From: an uncultured Gammaproteobacteria bacterium
GTDB lineage: Bacteria > Pseudomonadota > Gammaproteobacteria > Xanthomonadales > Xanthomonadaceae
Reading direction: 5' to 3'
Assembly (NCBI GenBank): GCA_946885735.1
Contig: CAMPGW010000036.1
Span: 1 to 25,939 of the forward strand
Length of the DNA stretch: 25,939 bases
Shown here in pieces: positions 25,263-25,939 of the stretch. Under the pieces are notes generated by a model. The model saw only the letters and a list, made by a program, of their open reading frames with translations. It was not told the DNA's origin and did no database searches. Position 1 is the stretch's first letter, and each line of letters begins with the position of its first letter. Made by a program: the position numbers and the translations under genes.

Positions 25263-25757
25263 TCACAGGACGCGCCGGCCCCCCGCCCAGGCCTCGAGCC
25301 AGTAGGCCGAGTCCAGCCGGTCCATGCGCACGGTGCCGCCCGAACTCGGTGCGTGCACGAAGCGCCCCTCCCCAACGTAGATGCCGACATGGCCGCCCCG
25401 GCCGCCGGGGCGGAACAGCACCAGGTCGCCCGGACGCAGGCGATCGCGCGACACGTGGCGGGCGTCGAGGTCCATCAGCGCGGCGGTCGTGCGCGGGAGC
25501 GACAGGCCGGCCGCGTCGCGAAAGACGAAGCCCACCAGCCCGCTGCAATCGAAGCCGCCCTCCGGCGTGTTGCCACCGTGGCGGTAGGGCGTGCCCACCA
25601 GGCCGAGCGCGCGCAGCAGGACCTCATTGGCGCGGTGGCTGAGCGCCGTGGCGGCTTCGTAGCCTTCACGCGGCCCTGTGGCCGGACCGGCCGTGCGTGC
25701 CGGCGTCCCCGCGCAGGCCGAGAGCAAAGCCATGACGATCGTGGCCGTGACGACCAT
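25263..25757 (-). CDS. NlpC/P60 family lipoprotein (cell-wall endopeptidase)
   Basis: 164 residues from ATG 25757. The NlpC/P60 papain-like domain has the catalytic Cys in GGFDCSGLVG (C71), His in GGHVGIYVG (H123) and the third polar residue in FVHAPS (H135). These enzymes cut peptide crosslinks in peptidoglycan. A lipobox LLSAC puts the lipid on Cys15. The start is uncertain: at 25757 the signal peptide lacks positive charge, while ATG 25826 adds 23 residues with several Arg but has poorer third-position GC and no ribosome site, and a possible slyD promoter overlaps it. The gene converges with the M16 operon and is 128 bp from slyD. Confidence 0.9.
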   Translation of the reverse strand: MVVTATIVMALLSACAGTPARTAGPATGPREGYEAATALSHRANEVLLRALGLVGTPYRHGGNTPEGGFDCSGLVGFVFRDAAGLSLPRTTAALMDLDARHVSRDRLRPGDLVLFRPGGRGGHVGIYVGEGRFVHAPSSGGTVRMDRLDSAYWLEAWAGGRRVL

Positions 25758-25807
25758 GGAGGCGCGGGCGCGGCAAGCGCCAACTGGCGCCCCGGCCCGA
25801 CCCTGCG

Positions 25808-25813
25808 GATAAT
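25808..25813 (+). promoter_or_regulatory. Candidate -10 box of slyD
   Basis: GATAAT on the plus strand, five of six matches to consensus, 72 bases before the slyD ATG. The -35 region at the expected distance (TGGCGC) is weak. Its place between the divergent genes favours the shorter NlpC/P60 start. Confidence 0.4.
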
Positions 25814-25885
25814 GCGCGGCTCCCATCGGGGCGCAGTGTGCCCCATCGCCCCAGGCGGCGTCATCGCCGCAGCAACGGAATCCCC

Positions 25886-25939
25886 ATGAAGATCGAAGAC
25901 AACCGCGTCGTCCGCTTCCACTACACCGTGTCCGAGGCC
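25886..25939 (+). CDS. slyD: SlyD-type FKBP peptidyl-prolyl isomerase, 5' end only
   Basis: Eighteen codons are present before the window ends: MKIEDNRVVRFHYTVSEA. This is the N-terminus of FKBP-type isomerases of the SlyD group (first strand, VVxFxYTV), which fold proteins and deliver nickel in many bacteria. A GGAA site lies seven bases before the ATG. The metal-binding tail that would confirm SlyD is outside the window, so FkpB-like relatives remain possible. Confidence 0.75.
   Translation, partial: MKIEDNRVVRFHYTVSEA

Overview
The window is very GC-rich, densely coded chromosomal DNA with a strong G/C third-position bias, so long open frames also appear antisense to real genes. The gene set (HemJ-type protoporphyrinogen oxidase, DUF885 lipoprotein, DUF2785, DUF1415, an M16 peptidase pair, RhlE and DeaD helicases, a DmdC-type acyl-CoA dehydrogenase) points to an aerobic gammaproteobacterium, most likely Lysobacteraceae/Xanthomonadaceae (Lysobacter or Luteimonas type). 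That placement is an inference from gene families and composition. I saw no tRNA, rRNA, CRISPR array, insertion sequence, integrase or phage gene.

Layout. 1-394: the 3'-truncated end of a receiver-domain response regulator, 3 bp behind a DUF885 lipoprotein (398-2209, minus). 2344-3252: an exported DUF2785 protein, converging with and overlapping an EamA transporter, which is directly coupled to the Bcp peroxiredoxin (3236-4624, minus). 4733-5200: a glycine-zipper outer-membrane lipoprotein with a strong hairpin terminator. 5303-7227: a signalling pair, a REC-PAS-PAS protein translationally coupled to a Crp/Fnr-type regulator. 7344-8595: a YkgJ Cys-cluster protein and a divergent exported cyclophilin. 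8639-10008: a SAM methyltransferase coupled to a 4,5-DOPA-dioxygenase-type enzyme. 10123-11477 (plus): PadR repressor overlapping a HAAS/DUF1700-like membrane sensor protein, with a perfect inverted repeat at its promoter. 11479-12511: a MAPEG protein and a DUF1415 protein, divergent. 12508-16541 (minus): acyl-CoA dehydrogenase, an HI0933-type flavoprotein and an MDR-type NADPH oxidoreductase. 16556-17755 (plus): an FAD monooxygenase starting 14 bp from the oxidoreductase start. 17778-19685 and 20788-22110 (minus): DeaD-like and RhlE DEAD-box helicases flanking hemJ (19814-20263, plus) and a small membrane protein (20236-20670, minus). 22420-25241 (plus): an M16 peptidase pair, one with the zinc motif and one without. 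25263-25757: an NlpC/P60 lipoprotein. 25886 onward: the start of slyD.

The organisation is compact. Three gene pairs share a TGATG stop/start, two more overlap by ATGA or GTGA, and four convergent pairs overlap or lie 1 bp apart. Most genes are housekeeping or envelope functions. The parts most worth a second look are the REC-PAS-PAS/Crp pair, the PadR/HAAS-sensor operon with its operator-like repeat, the methyltransferase/extradiol dioxygenase pair, the inverted repeat in front of the acyl-CoA dehydrogenase, and the complementary M16 pair. I did not find a clearly unprecedented multi-gene system.
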